Part shown: piece by piece, positions 43,606-54,011 of the stretch
Layout of the letters: every line of letters starts with the position of its first letter
Numbering within the stretch: the stretch's first letter is position 1
Assembly: GCA_027886185.1 (NCBI GenBank)
Contig: WOAB01000109.1
Span: 9,900,501 to 9,964,500 of the forward strand
DNA length: 64,000 bases
Direction: 5' to 3'
Source: Rheum nobile
Lineage: Eukaryota > Streptophyta > Magnoliopsida > Caryophyllales > Polygonaceae
Program-made: the position numbers and the translations under genes
The notes under the pieces: model-generated
Seen by the model: the letters and a program-made list of their open reading frames with translations, nothing else
Database searches by the model: none
What the model was told of the DNA's origin: nothing

Positions 43606-44955
43606 TAAGGGTGCATGAGTCCTCCAGAGACTCCAGATGCACCACCACCAATGCCCACTTCATCAAAGACATCAATTTGTAGGTTCATCTCCTTGGGGCT
43701 ATTCTGCCAAACCATATACACATACTTTAAATTGGAAGGTATGTAGCAAATATCCCTAATTCACAATTTGGTGACATAATCTGTTTGCAAATCCGAATTC
43801 ACTCTATCCCAATCCTCAATCACTCATTTCTTACCTATATATGGACTCAGATTTGGTTGATTCTAGCCAAATCCAACTCCTAACCTAACCCCAACCCAAA
43901 GCTTTAATCAAAGTAGCCCTAAACTGGAACCGATTTGGTAAAACCATTAGAGAGAGAAGAATTAAGAGAAATTACTTGCAATAGATGCCAAGTCACTAGA
44001 GCTGTCAATCGGGTCGGTCAAGTCGGGTTTGGTTCGGTTATTTTCGGTTTGGGTTGAGAACGGGTCGGGTCATTTCGGATAACAGGTCAAGCCGGTCGAG
44101 TCAATACAGGTCAGCGGGCGGTTCGGGTTAACCAACGGGTCAAGAGCGTCATTTTTTAAATATTTTGTTCACTATTTAAATATTATTAAATAGTTAAAAA
44201 CTAATTTAAATATGTCAAAATAAGTTGAAATGGATTAAAATAATAATAATATTATTAATTAGTTTAATGTAATTGATATTAGTAGACCAAAATCATATTT
44301 TATTTTTATTTTTATTTATTAATTTACAAATTTCTACATTATAAAAAATTATATAAGTACAATAATGTTCTTTTTTTAGGATATTAAGCATATTATCATT
44401 ATTTATATGTCATTTATCATATTATTTTATATTATATTTTATTAATATTCCACATTTATTCGTTAATCGGGTCGGGTTCGGGTTGGTCGGGTTCGGTCTC
44501 GGTAAATTCGGGTTCGGTAACTTCGGGTTATCAAAAATTTCGGTCAGGTCGGGTCGGATCCAAAAGCGGGTCGGTCAGGTCGGTAAAACGGGTTCGATAA
44601 CTTTTTGACAGCTCTACAAGTCACAGACAACCCAGCAAAGCCAGCACCAAGCACAACACACTTGAAACCCCAAAAACAAAATTAGAAGAAAAAAATTGTT
44701 CTTGGAGAAGAAATAGAGAGAGATGCGGAGATAAAGTACTTGAGACTGGGATATCCGAATCCATGGTCGTGCGAAACAGAAGAAAAACATGCCTGCGATT
44801 TCAAATACGAAATACAAATTCTCCTTAATCTGCTGCTTTGTAAAGATGGAACATGAAACTGGCTCCTCTTGCGTAGAATCCAACCGTTGGAGGTAGCAGA
44901 ATCGCTCACACAATTCCAAGGCGCCATTTTTATTGACATGGATTCGAAGGTCCAA
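43606..44955 (-). pseudogene. Captured fragment of FAD-dependent oxidoreductase (DAO family)
   Basis: Reading the minus strand, exon 1 includes a Ser-rich, transit-peptide-like N-terminus (about 44955-44680). It then reads CVVLGAGFAGLSVTWHLLQ, the dinucleotide-binding GxGxxG loop, split by the hAT MITE between 44617 and 43996, and ends at a GT donor (43975-43974). Exon 2 starts after a CAG acceptor at 43704 and reads NSPKEMNLQIDVFDEVGIGG, then GASGVSGGLMHPYSP, where the terminal repeat begins. These match the start of the plant FAD-dependent oxidoreductase family with a DAO domain. Only the N-terminal nucleotide-binding part was captured, so no active enzyme could result. The exact family member is not determined. 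Confidence 0.8.
43997..44616. mobile_element. hAT-type MITE nested in Pack-MULE
   Basis: 620 bp with ends TAGAGCTGTCAA / TTGACAGCTCTA and an exact 8-bp duplication CAAGTCAC (43989-43996 and 44617-44624), as expected for hAT elements. GGGTCGGG and GGTTCGG repeats are dense near both ends. There is no coding capacity. Confidence 0.92.
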
Positions 44956-45296
44956 ATCAAAATCTCTCTTGACGGACGAGCATGGACAAAACCAACACCC
45001 AAAAACCCCGAAACGATTCAGAATTTCTCACGGTGACAAGAGGGCGGGCTCGAGCCGCCGGAGGAGACAAGAGAGCGACGCCAAGAGGAACCTGGAAGAA
45101 GACGAAGACTGGTTTTGGTTTTTTTTTTGGATTTTTCCTTTTTTTTTCAATTAACGTTTCTGTTAGTGTATTTGACGGAGGGGTATTTGGCGGAAAAAAA
45201 AACTCGGGGGTACCACGCGAAATATGTCAAATTTTGGGATACCTCGCGAATTTCGTCATACCTTAGGGGTACCAGGCGAAAAAACCGATATTTTTA

Positions 45297-46329
45297 TTAA
45301 TATTTTTTATATTATTTTGTATTCGGAGTCTACACCCATACTTTTATATATTTCAGGTATTTTTGGATCAATTTGCGCGTGTTCCGAGATTATTTAAGAA
45401 GACACCAATCAAGCGGAACATGAACGGAATATCGATGGGCCAAGATACAAAATGTTGGAGACGAACTAAGGCCCAAATAAAAGACCAATGCCCAAAATGA
45501 AATAAGAGCGCAAGAGTGAGCGGCCCATATCGGAAGACATCTGCTTTGTGGGAGATATTGGTTACGTGTTTTCTTGTTTTTGGTCTGGAACAGTGGACCG
45601 GCCCACTGGAATTCTTGCAGGCGGCAGAATAGAGTAGTTTTAGTTTATTAACGTAGCTTTTGGTTAGTTTAGCTTTTGGTTTTGATTTTTGGTTCCAGCT
45701 TTTGCACAACTGCCGTACGTACACTTTGAACTTCAAGCAGGGATAAGCAGGGATTTTTATGCTTCAGCACTTTGAAGATTTGAGTATTATTGTTCTAGTC
45801 TTTTATCAACTTGGATTATTTATATATTGAGACTAAGTTTTCTTATCTCTCGTATTTATTGAATAAATCATATATGTTGTTGGCTAGTTTAAATCAATTG
45901 AGTATATCTTCAATTATGCTTGGCTAAATTCCTAGTTCTAAGGTTGGGGTGATCCCGACGATGCGTATGTATTTAGAATTATTTATTTGCCTGAATTGAT
46001 ATAATATTTTCCTAGATGCTTTATGCCCATATTAGCTTATGCGAATTGGATCCTATTAGGGTTTGAGACTGAAAGGTGATAGCTTTAATAGGTAGTCAGG
46101 TAGGGTTTGAGACTGAGAGGTGATAACTTCTACTGGAATCCTAGGAATCGAACCTGAGTGTTATTTGTGCGAAAGAAACTTAATTACTCTTGAGGATTAA
46201 TAGGCTATTATAGATGTTCTAGGTTTGTGTATCGATGAACCTGAGGAATCGAACCTGAGTCTCCAAATCGTCAACGATGAACAAATTTGAAACTACTAAT
46301 TTGCTAAAATTACAAATAAAACCCAAGGC
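45297..46329. other. Unclassified repeat-like sequence, possibly LTR
   Basis: Phrases such as GGCCCAAATAAAAGACCAATG, an ACGTAGCTTTTGGTTAG leader-like tract and two tandem-like repeats (AGGGTTTGAGACTGAAAGGT near 46058 with a second copy near 46103; GGAATCGAACCTGAGT near 46145 and 46243) suggest the LTR or leader of an old retrotransposon. No ends, primer site or protein can be found, so it is not classified. Confidence 0.35.
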
Positions 46330-46508
46330 TATGTTTGACAAGTCTTAAAAAATAATTTTTTTTTATGGATAAAGAGATTTTTGGTAGAAAAGTACTTCTA
46401 AAGCTTTGGAAAATGTGTCAAAAAATTTTAAATTTGAATTTTGTTGAGGAAAATGTAGATTTAAGATAAAATTTAAATTTATATAAATATATTTTGTCAA
46501 ACCATATT
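46330..46508. mobile_element. Possible small MITE
   Basis: AT-rich 179 bp with inverted ends TATGTTTGACAA / TTGTCAAACCATA. No target duplication is visible, so the call is tentative. Confidence 0.35.
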
Positions 46509-46904
46509 TTTAACAAAAAAATACTTATTTGAAATAATCCCCCCTTTAACCCTATAATTTTATCGAACAAACCACGAGAAACAAATTCGTTAGTTTAGAT
46601 GGTCAAAGTCAAAGCACTTGAAACCACATCATGAGTTTCTGTTATGACATTTTCCGATTTCCACCTCTTTCTCTCCTCAATAATAATGTACCTTTTCCAT
46701 CATCTCAATTTCTTATGTTGGCACTCCCTTACTCTTCTTCCATCTTCACATACTTAAGAATCTTTGCTTCCCTCTCCCTTGCACACATGTTCAAATCTCC
46801 TTGTAATATTGAATTCTTAATTACTCGTGCATTTTTCAAACCAAACGTAAGTTAGCCGTAACAAGATCGATTGTGTATTTTTGGATTCTTCGGTGTTTCG
46901 ATCA

Positions 46905-46949
46905 ATGGCGTCCGTAAATGCACCCATCTCCATGAGAGAAGTCGTGATG
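46905..46949 (+). pseudogene. Probable clathrin heavy chain exon 1 fragment
   Basis: Fifteen codons from ATG 46905 read MASVNAPISMREVVM and stop at a GT donor (GGTGAGA). Plant clathrin heavy chains begin with a very similar M-A-x-x-N-A-P-I-x-M-K/R-E sequence. The protein forms the coat of endocytic and trans-Golgi vesicles and is about 1700 residues long. No later exon is recognisable downstream, where TRIM, Harbinger and L1 sequences follow. This is therefore either a displaced 5' fragment (promoter, first exon and part of intron 1) or a chance match. The match is short and needs a database comparison. Confidence 0.5.
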
Positions 46950-47849
46950 GTGAGAAAAATCCAATCGTTTTGAAATTTTTGGTTCTTATCATTTGTAGCA
47001 CAAATCCGAATTATCTAGATTTAGTTTTATCTATTGTCGTATAATTCAGTAGCTTAATTTCAGAGTCTATGAATTTTTCTCATTGACATAGTAATGATAG
47101 AGTAACGCTCTTTTAACCTATGTTACATGGACACAAAGCAATTTCAGTAAGCAAAAAACTCAGTACATGAACACGTACGGAGAAACATATATTTACCATA
47201 TGTGAGAAATGTATACTTACCATCAGTTTTCTATAAAATACATGTCCAAAGTTATTTAAGTTTTTGACATAGAACGAAAGCGTTGTGAAAGTCTATTAGC
47301 CGATAGACTGAGGGTCGTGCATATACGAGTGCACATAGATAGATAAGCTTAGTGCATAAGTTTGATGGGGTCAATGCTAGCTAAAACTAATTGGAAATAA
47401 GAGGGATAGTCCACCAATCTTCTATCATAAGCGTATTTTCTTCAAATATCCCACCAATCTTATATCCTAGGCTTATTTTCTTCAAACTTCCGATGTGACA
47501 TTTAAACTCTCACACGTCCCCTCAAGTGCAAATGGCTTGATCTAATTGACACTTGGAGAAAGGTAGATAGAGAACGGATGCATAGCGTTCACCTAGCATA
47601 ACCCATTAGTTGGGGATGTGACACGTACAAGCGCTACATGCGCATACAAGCCCAGTGGGGTTCAATCCTAAAACAAGTTGGCTATAGGAGGAGTAGTCCA
47701 CCAACTTATATACTAGGTTTTGATATAATACACTTCCTATGTGGGATGAACTTGTATTCTAAAAAATGAAAAACGTTGTTCTAAGAGAGTTTCTAGTAAC
47801 ATTGGCCTTTAGTTTCCAATTGAATTGCTAATAAATCGGAGTTGTTTTT
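46950..47849. other. Intron-like sequence with TRIM-related relics
   Basis: AT-rich. Near 47510-47730 there are phrases also found in the TRIM at 47850-48176 (CAGTGGGGTTCAATCCTAAA, GGCTATAGGAGGAG, ATATACTAGG, CCCCTCAAGTG), so an older diverged relative precedes it. No gene is seen. Confidence 0.45.
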
Positions 47850-48176
47850 TGTCAAATTAGACAATGGGTCTTGGGCCAACCCTGGGGCGTGTGGGTACGT
47901 ATGTGCGCAAAGGCACGTATGGACCTATCACATAAACCCAGTGGTGTTCCATCCTAAAACCAATTGGCAATAGGAGGAGGAGCTCATCAAGCATATATAC
48001 TAGGCAATGATGAGTATTCTAACACCCCCCTCAAGTGTGACGAGCCTACCTGGCCGTGACACTTAGACCCAGGACCGAAACATGCTCTGATACCATGTCA
48101 AATTAGACAATGGGTCGTGGGCCAACCCGGGGACGTGTGGGTACGTATGTGCGCAAAGGCGCGTATGGGCCTAGCA
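47850..48176 (-). mobile_element. TRIM-like element with 81-bp LTRs
   Basis: Two direct repeats of 81 bp (47850-47930 and 48096-48176), each starting TGTCAAATTAG and ending in CA, are separated by 165 bp without coding capacity. On the minus strand the right repeat is followed at once by TGGTATCAGAGC (48084-48095), a perfect initiator Met tRNA primer site. This is the layout of a terminal-repeat retrotransposon in miniature, with unusually short LTRs. The flanks (TTTTT and GTTCG) do not match, so the insertion is old or rearranged. Confidence 0.75.
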
Positions 48177-48239
48177 GTTCGTCATACTTGAGGTACAAGG
48201 TCACCGGTGTAGGATAGGACCATGAGACTGGATTGATCA

Positions 48240-49026
48240 TGGATGACGATGCTCGTTGGGAACTTCAAAAGGGGGTATGTATAGAATTAACTAAGCTATA
48301 AGTACTAATTATATCATTAATCATAATATTGCATTAATTACCTATTTGTATGCATGTATTTTGCAAGAGGAATTCTACCAGTTCAGAAAGAAAGCGCCCT
48401 CTATTAAGATGAGTGACCTTTGGGATGATGTGTTTGGCCAAATAGTTGCTACTGGAAAGAATGTTGTTGCAGCGTCAATGGATCCAAATTCTGTTCCGAT
48501 CTCTATGAATGAAGTTCTAGAAGTCGATGATGAAGTGAACTCAGATGATTCACTGGAGCGGAAGATGGAGAAAGATGCAATGTTGAACAACACTCAGGGA
48601 GACATATTAACCCCTAGTTCCCAACAGGTGATACCGATGTTGCATTCCAAGGCAAAGAGCACTAGTTTGCCACCCAAAAATGTTAAAAAGAGACGTAGAA
48701 AGCAAACACCTGCAGCTTTAGCGTACCAAGAAAACATGGCATTGGTTGGCGAAACTAGTAGGCAGATGTTGTCCCTTATGAGGGGTGATATTGGCAGTTC
48801 ACACTCTGCTTGTGAGACGCCATAATTTAAGGATGCGCTTAAGGAGTTGATGAGGCTAGTTACTGAAGGACATATGGAGCGCAAATCCCAGGTTTAGTGC
48901 TATGCAGTTACGGAGCTAGCAAAGGAGGAGAGACGTCATATATTTATGATTATGGAAGACGATGAGGATAAGGTTGCTTGGCTGAATCACGAGTATGAGA
49001 TGATGAAACTTCGCCTTCCAAAATGA
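48240..49026 (+). pseudogene. Harbinger ORF1 (Myb/SANT-like partner), broken
   Basis: A short exon starting MDDDARWELQKG (48240) ends at a GT donor. After an intron ending TTTTGCAAG, the frame reads EEFYQFRKKAPSIKMSDLWD and FGQIVATGKNVVAA. It continues through a basic PPKNVKKRRRKQTP stretch to a stop at 48825. Further coding sequence follows in the same general frame (LKELMRLVTEG, WLNHEYEMMKLRLPK), with stops at 48823 and near 48896. In Harbinger elements ORF1 encodes a DNA-binding partner that works with the transposase. The N-terminal SANT helix is missing or hidden upstream. Confidence 0.6.
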
Positions 49027-49299
49027 ATTGGATTGTGGGTTTGATGATGTGGTTTTATTTCATATGATGTTGGTTTAGGATTTTCGGATGTTTTCGTTTC
49101 ACTTTATGGGTTGTTTTATCGTTTTTAGATATTGATTTCATATGTTTTGTTGTAGGGTTATGTTGTACCCTGAAGTGATTTTCAATTTCGGTTTTCTAGA
49201 CATATGTGTTTGTGTACTTTGTTAGGCTTTATATGATGTATTATATTTCAACTCCTTTTAATTTTAGTTTGATAAGGCAATCGTTAATGTTACAGCCAT

Positions 49300-50651
49300 G
49301 GACGAAGAGTAAAACAAAAGCAAGGCTGAGTTAAGGAGATTGGAGGAGATTCGAAAGTGGGGCTCACATCTACAGTTGTTGCTGATGACACAATTACAGT
49401 TTCCTGATGCTTATTACATGAGGTTCGTCCACAAAGTGCCTTGTTTTACTTTGAAATTGACGGGATATCAATGGATGAGGGAAATTTTAGACTCACCTTC
49501 AGATGTAAGGTGTTTTAATGCCTTTCAAATGGAAAAACATGTCTTCCTAACCTTGTGCAATGAGTTGGAGGACAACTATAGGCCAGGGCCTTCAAAAAAT
49601 ATGACCATTATAGAGAAGGTAGGAATTTTTCTTACCATCGCTGCACAAGCAATGGCAGTCAGAACTTGTTGTGAGCGTTTTTAAATATCCGGAACACGAT
49701 TAGTACGATAACCCATCAGGTACTTGAGTTGCTAGCTGGGAGGAAACAAAACTACAACGGGTTTGTCAGAACCCTCTTAGAACCCCGTGATAGGATTTTT
49801 ACAACAATTCCAGCAAAAATCCTATCACAAGAGAGATATCATGTTTTCAAGGTATTACACTAAAATTATACTTTGTACATTGCATTCCATTATATTTAGG
49901 GTATAATTTATATATTTTCATTGTAAGGGGCTATTGGCTGTATTAATGGGGTCCACATGTCTACGACTATTCCTGAGGCATAACATATTCCTTATTTCGG
50001 CGAAAGAAATATTGCTCGTTCAATGTAATGGTTGTGTATGACTTCGACATGTATTTCACATTTATTTCAGCTGGTTGGAAAGGTAGTGCACATGATGCGC
50101 GCGTCTTTGGCCATGCAGTGAAAATTTTAAATATGAACTTCCCGCATCCTCCCCTGGGTAACAATTTTAGGGTTCATCGAGCACTAGCTTGACCTCAAAC
50201 TTTAAATTGTTTCTAATTTATTTAAAACTTGCTAATTTTTCAGGCATATATTATTTGGTAGACAAAGGTTATCCAGACAGACAAGGATATATGGTACTAT
50301 ACTCTAAGGTGAACTACCACAGATCTCAATTTGGGAGGGAGGCGCCAAAAAAATCAGAGAGAAGGGTTTAATCGTGTTCATTCTTCATTGAGGACCACCA
50401 TAGAGCGTTGCTTTGGTGTCTTGAAAAAGAGATGGAAGATTCTGACACATATGCCATGCTATAGCATTATCGATCAAATTGATTTCATCATTGTGTGTTT
50501 TAGGTTGCACAACTTCATATTAAAACACAAACTCATTGATTCTTTTGATGACGATGATGATGAAGTATTTAGGGGGCGAGAAAATGAAAAGGAAGACAAT
50601 GATCCTGAAAGCATAAGTATCGTTCGTAACGCAATCGCACGTGTGATATGA
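49300..50651 (+). pseudogene. Harbinger DDE transposase, broken
   Basis: The N-terminal helix-turn-helix part reads CFNAFQMEKHVFLTLCNELE and KVGIFLTIAAQAMAVRTCCERF, then TAA at 49682-49684. The catalytic part continues out of frame: VYDFDMYFTFISAGWKGSAH and HDARVF (first Asp region), a likely intron at 50158-50242, YYLVDKGYPDRQGY (second Asp), and, after a frameshift near 50365, SSLRTTIERCFGVLKKRW (Glu). The Asp-Asp-Glu residues typical of DDE_Tnp_4 nucleases can all be read, but stop and frameshift make it inactive. It ends at TGA 50649-50651 after an acidic DDDDDE stretch. Confidence 0.8.
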
Positions 50652-51189
50652 GAGAATAGAAGATTGTGGTTGTACTAGTTTGGCATTTAAACTTTGGGTT
50701 AATTTAGGGGCCTTAACTTTAGGTTGCATTGTAGTGTGGATTTGATGATGTAGTTTTATTTCCTCTATTGGTTAATTCACTTGCCGTAACTTTAGGGGAA
50801 GACAAAGATCCCAAAGGCATGTTGGTTCACTTCATGTATTGGTGTTTAATCATTTTCAGATATTGGTTTCATACAACATTATCTTTTGTGTTTTTTTTGT
50901 TTCATAAGGTGCACATTAAAATAAAATTACATGTTGTTTGTTGTGCCATTTTGCTTTGTGAATTGTTTTGTTTCTTAATAAGTCGGAATATTTCACTTGA
51001 TGTTACAAACATCAAGTGATATATTCCGATGTAGCAAGAAACATAGCGGTTTGATCCCTTCTGAGCTCACCATTTTGGAGCTACAAGAAACTAGAAATGA
51101 TTTATGAAAATGGGAGAGGAGGGAACGAGATGGTAGCCAAGTTATGAATTTAATGAATAAAAGAGTCATACATATATATAGGGAGAGGA

Positions 51190-51390
51190 TGAGAGGAGGG
51201 TAGTCCCCTCACTCACATGCATTCGGTAGTGCACAGTTGCATTCCACTATCTATTACAAATAGTACATGCCACGAATATGAAGCTAATAAAGGAGGAGGG
51301 TAGGCCCCTCATTCACATGCATTCTAAACCCTAAAGATGCATTCCACAACTGCATTCCACTACATATTATAAATACTACATGCCGCAAAT
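51190..51390. repeat. Tandem duplication of about 95 bp
   Basis: Two diverged units, each reading GAGGAGGGTAG-CCCCTCA, CACATGCATTC, then TTGCATTCCACTA and TACATGCC. They lie near 51194 and 51290 in the 3' half of the Harbinger element. Confidence 0.6.
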
Positions 51391-51432
51391 AGATGATTGT
51401 AAAATGACAACAAGTATCATCCAAGAGCCATA

Positions 51433-51777
51433 CTAATCAACAGCCAAGTCACGGGCCCTAAAAATCAACAAAGCAAAGACAAGGATAACAGTGACTACCC
51501 AACCATATAAGCCTTTCTTCCTTGCATTGTTTGAATGGTAATCAACAGTCTCAATTAATCCACGTACTCGTTTAGCATGTTCTTCGTAGCAACAATCCAA
51601 GTAACCGACGTTCGCGAGCTCTTGTTGAAGTTGTCGTTTAAGTTCTGCCACTTCTTGTGTGTGACTGACTTCTTCCTCTCGGATATGATCCCTCAAGTCC
51701 CTAGCAATCTCCTGAAACAACCTTGCCCTAGGCTCGGTTTCTTGGACACCATAGATTGTGTCATCATACCTGCTCAT
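51433..51777 (-). CDS. Small coiled-coil/membrane ORF inside Harbinger element
   Basis: 114 codons on the strand opposite the transposase. It starts MSRYDDTIYGVQETEPRA, then has a charged, probably helical region (HTQEVAELKRQLQQELANV). A C-terminal hydrophobic segment (GWVVTVILVFALLIF, about residues 92-106) is followed by RARDLAVD, so a tail-anchored membrane protein is possible. An upstream open piece with its own ATG (51937 downward, MVSPFTSDDSSANSFIDPYF) ends near a GT and may be an additional exon. Small helical proteins with a C-terminal anchor occur among plant GRF-finger proteins, but no zinc finger is visible here. Function unknown. Confidence 0.4.
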   Translation of the reverse strand: MSRYDDTIYGVQETEPRARLFQEIARDLRDHIREEEVSHTQEVAELKRQLQQELANVGYLDCCYEEHAKRVRGLIETVDYHSNNARKKGLYGWVVTVILVFALLIFRARDLAVD

Positions 51778-51937
51778 GTCAAATTGTTACAAGTGAAAAT
51801 AAATATATAAGTCAGAATTGTAAGACAACTAGAGGTTCTCCACTCAATTTCTATAATTGCTAAAACAACATTACCTCAAAATAAGGATCAATGAATGAAT
51901 TTGCACTACTATCGTCGCTTGTAAATGGGGAAACCAT

Positions 51938-53680
51938 ACTAATTATCTTCCAAAACTTGCAAGTTGAAGAACAAAAACTTAATGCTGAAGTTCAATACAA
52001 TGCAATACTATAGAAACTAATCATCCTCAACCATAAAAGTGTAAATTATCAGAACTCAGGTGAATCTCAAGTCCAGAGCAGAACTCAGGTGAACCTTAAA
52101 CCATACTAATTATCTTCCAAAGGTCACTCATTTTGGCCAACACATCCAAAGCAGAACTCAGGTGAACCTTCAGAAGACTTTGGATAATATGATCAGAACC
52201 ATTTAACTATAAATTGTAACATATGTTCATTTTACAGCAAAAGTTGAACCCATCATGTGATCACGTACACCACTCATATGATCACACCACTCATACACGC
52301 CAGTAAAGCCAACAAAGAATTATGTGTTAATGTCAAACAGATTCAGCAAACAATTCATCAAAATGGTTACTGTCACAAAACAATTCAGAAAACAAATTGT
52401 ACATATCTGTCATATACAGAAAGAACTAGCAATATAACTGTGTAGAAAGTCAACCAAAGCACAATCAAACAATTTACAAACAAGTGATATGACAGTAAAG
52501 CCAACAAAGAAGATGTCATCATATGATAGTAAAGCCATATTTTCATGGATTCCTCACTTTCAATGAACAATTCCCAACAAGCAGGACTCAATACAAGCAT
52601 AGCAAAATGAACAATTCACTCATTCTGGCCAACATTGCTTGAAAAAAATGAAGAACTCACTCCTCATTACAAGCATATCAAAATGAAAAACTCGGTACAA
52701 GCATAGCAAAATGAAGCCCTAATAAGCCTCATTCTGGCCAACATTGCTTGAAAAAATAGATTACAATTCCTCATTCTGTCCAAATTAAGGACAAATAGAT
52801 CACAATTGTAAGCACAACATTCCCAGCCATCGTTAGTACTCAGTACAACTGTACAAGCAGAGCAAAAAGAAGAACAATATCATTCTGGCTATCGGTGGAC
52901 AAATAGATCAAAGATGAAGAACTCACTCCTCATTCTGGCCAACATTATAACTCATACCTTTTTCTCTATGAATATCGATGGACAAACACACCAGTAACTC
53001 ATACTTTTTTCTCTTCTCTCCACTTCCCGCCCAAGCCAGTAAAAACCCTAGAATCAATATATGAAGGACATGCGAATGCGAAGAGGAGCACCATTGTAAA
53101 CAAAACCCTGGATGCTGGAAACAAACACATTGCTACAAACACAATAATAACAGTACAAACCCTAGATGTTGGAAGACAATCGAGGGAGGATGAAGAACAC
53201 ATGAGATGGGAAACCCTAGATGCTGAAGAACAGACAAAAAACCATAGAATCCAAGATATGCACAAGGACGATTCACAAATGAGAGAGAGGATGAAGAACA
53301 AACGAGATGGGAAAATAGGGAAGACGATTTGTACCTGCTGTGAGGGAAGAAGATGCCGCCTAGCGTGAAGCCGGAGGTCACCGGAGATCCGAGGTTCTTG
53401 CTGGAAGAGATTGAGGTTCTCGCTGAAGACGATGGAGAGGAACGATGAAGAACACATATGAGAGAGGAGGATGAATAGGAGAAGTATCGGGGTACATGGG
53501 GCAAATTTCAGGGAAAAGAGGAGAAAAGTTGAGACATTTGAAAGATAAGTTGGGAAATGTAGCTTACTTTTTTGGCCAAAAATAAGTCGCGATAAGTCGG
53601 GAAAATACCGAACGCGTTTTTTGGGTGGACTTAAGTTTCATAGACTTATCTGGGAGGATAAGTCACGATAAGTTGCGTGC
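51938..53680. other. Repeat-rich 3' half of Harbinger element
   Basis: Short phrases recur: GCAGAACTCAGGTGAACC near 52079 and 52151, ATTCTGGCCAACATTGCTTG near 52622 and 52733, CAAGCATAGCAAAATGAA near 52596 and 52697, and GATGAAGAACACATGAGATG near 53184 with relatives near 53285 and 53445. The minus strand near 53330-53460 looks like a 5' leader ending at a GT (GGCAGGTACAAATCG type). No protein domain is recognised. Confidence 0.45.
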
Positions 53681-53694
53681 CGAACAAACCCTTA

Positions 53695-54011
53695 GGTTAA
53701 ATGTAAACTCTCGATACAATATACATGTATATACAGAGGGTATTGAAAAACAAGCTTGATGCTTAGGATTCCAATTAATTAACATACAATTATTGCTTTA
53801 AGAATATAAATTTAATTATTTGGATTTATAAAATGTAATTGATTATGATTAATATTAACTATCAATAAATTAGAAAAAAGTTTGCAATACCTTATAAATA
53901 ATTATTCAAATTTATAAGTAGAATGCAAACTTCATATCTAATTAATTAACTAACAATTATTACTTTTTTAAGGCTTAGATAAAAGAATGAAAACTTTATA
54001 TCTAATATTGC
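53695..54011. other. AT-rich spacer
   Basis: AT-rich DNA between the Harbinger right end and the L1 A-tail. Nothing recognised. Confidence 0.5.

Larger units (their letters stand above)
43366..45287 (-). mobile_element. Pack-MULE carrying oxidoreductase exons
   Basis: 1922 bp with terminal inverted repeats of about 240 bp (43366-43608 and 45050-45287) and an exact 9-bp duplication ATATTTTTA (43357-43365 and 45288-45296), the size typical of Mutator-like elements. Between the repeats there is no transposase. Instead there are minus-strand pieces of a host FAD-dependent oxidoreductase gene including an intron, so genomic DNA rather than cDNA was captured. A hAT-type MITE (43997-44616) later inserted into the captured exon. 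Confidence 0.9.
48236..53691 (+). mobile_element. Decayed PIF/Harbinger DNA transposon
   Basis: It carries a Myb/SANT-type ORF1 C-terminus and a DDE transposase on the plus strand. The right end is GCCGAACAAACCC (to 53691) followed by TTA, the target trinucleotide of this superfamily. No matching GGGTTTGTTCGG left end was found; the left side seems lost at or before the TRIM. The 3 kb after the transposase hold repeats and a minus-strand ORF. Confidence 0.75.

Noticed and set aside
45297..46329. LTR of an Athila/Tat-type element
   Set aside because: Only the general flavour of the sequence suggests it; no ends, primer site or coding region could be found, so it was left unclassified.
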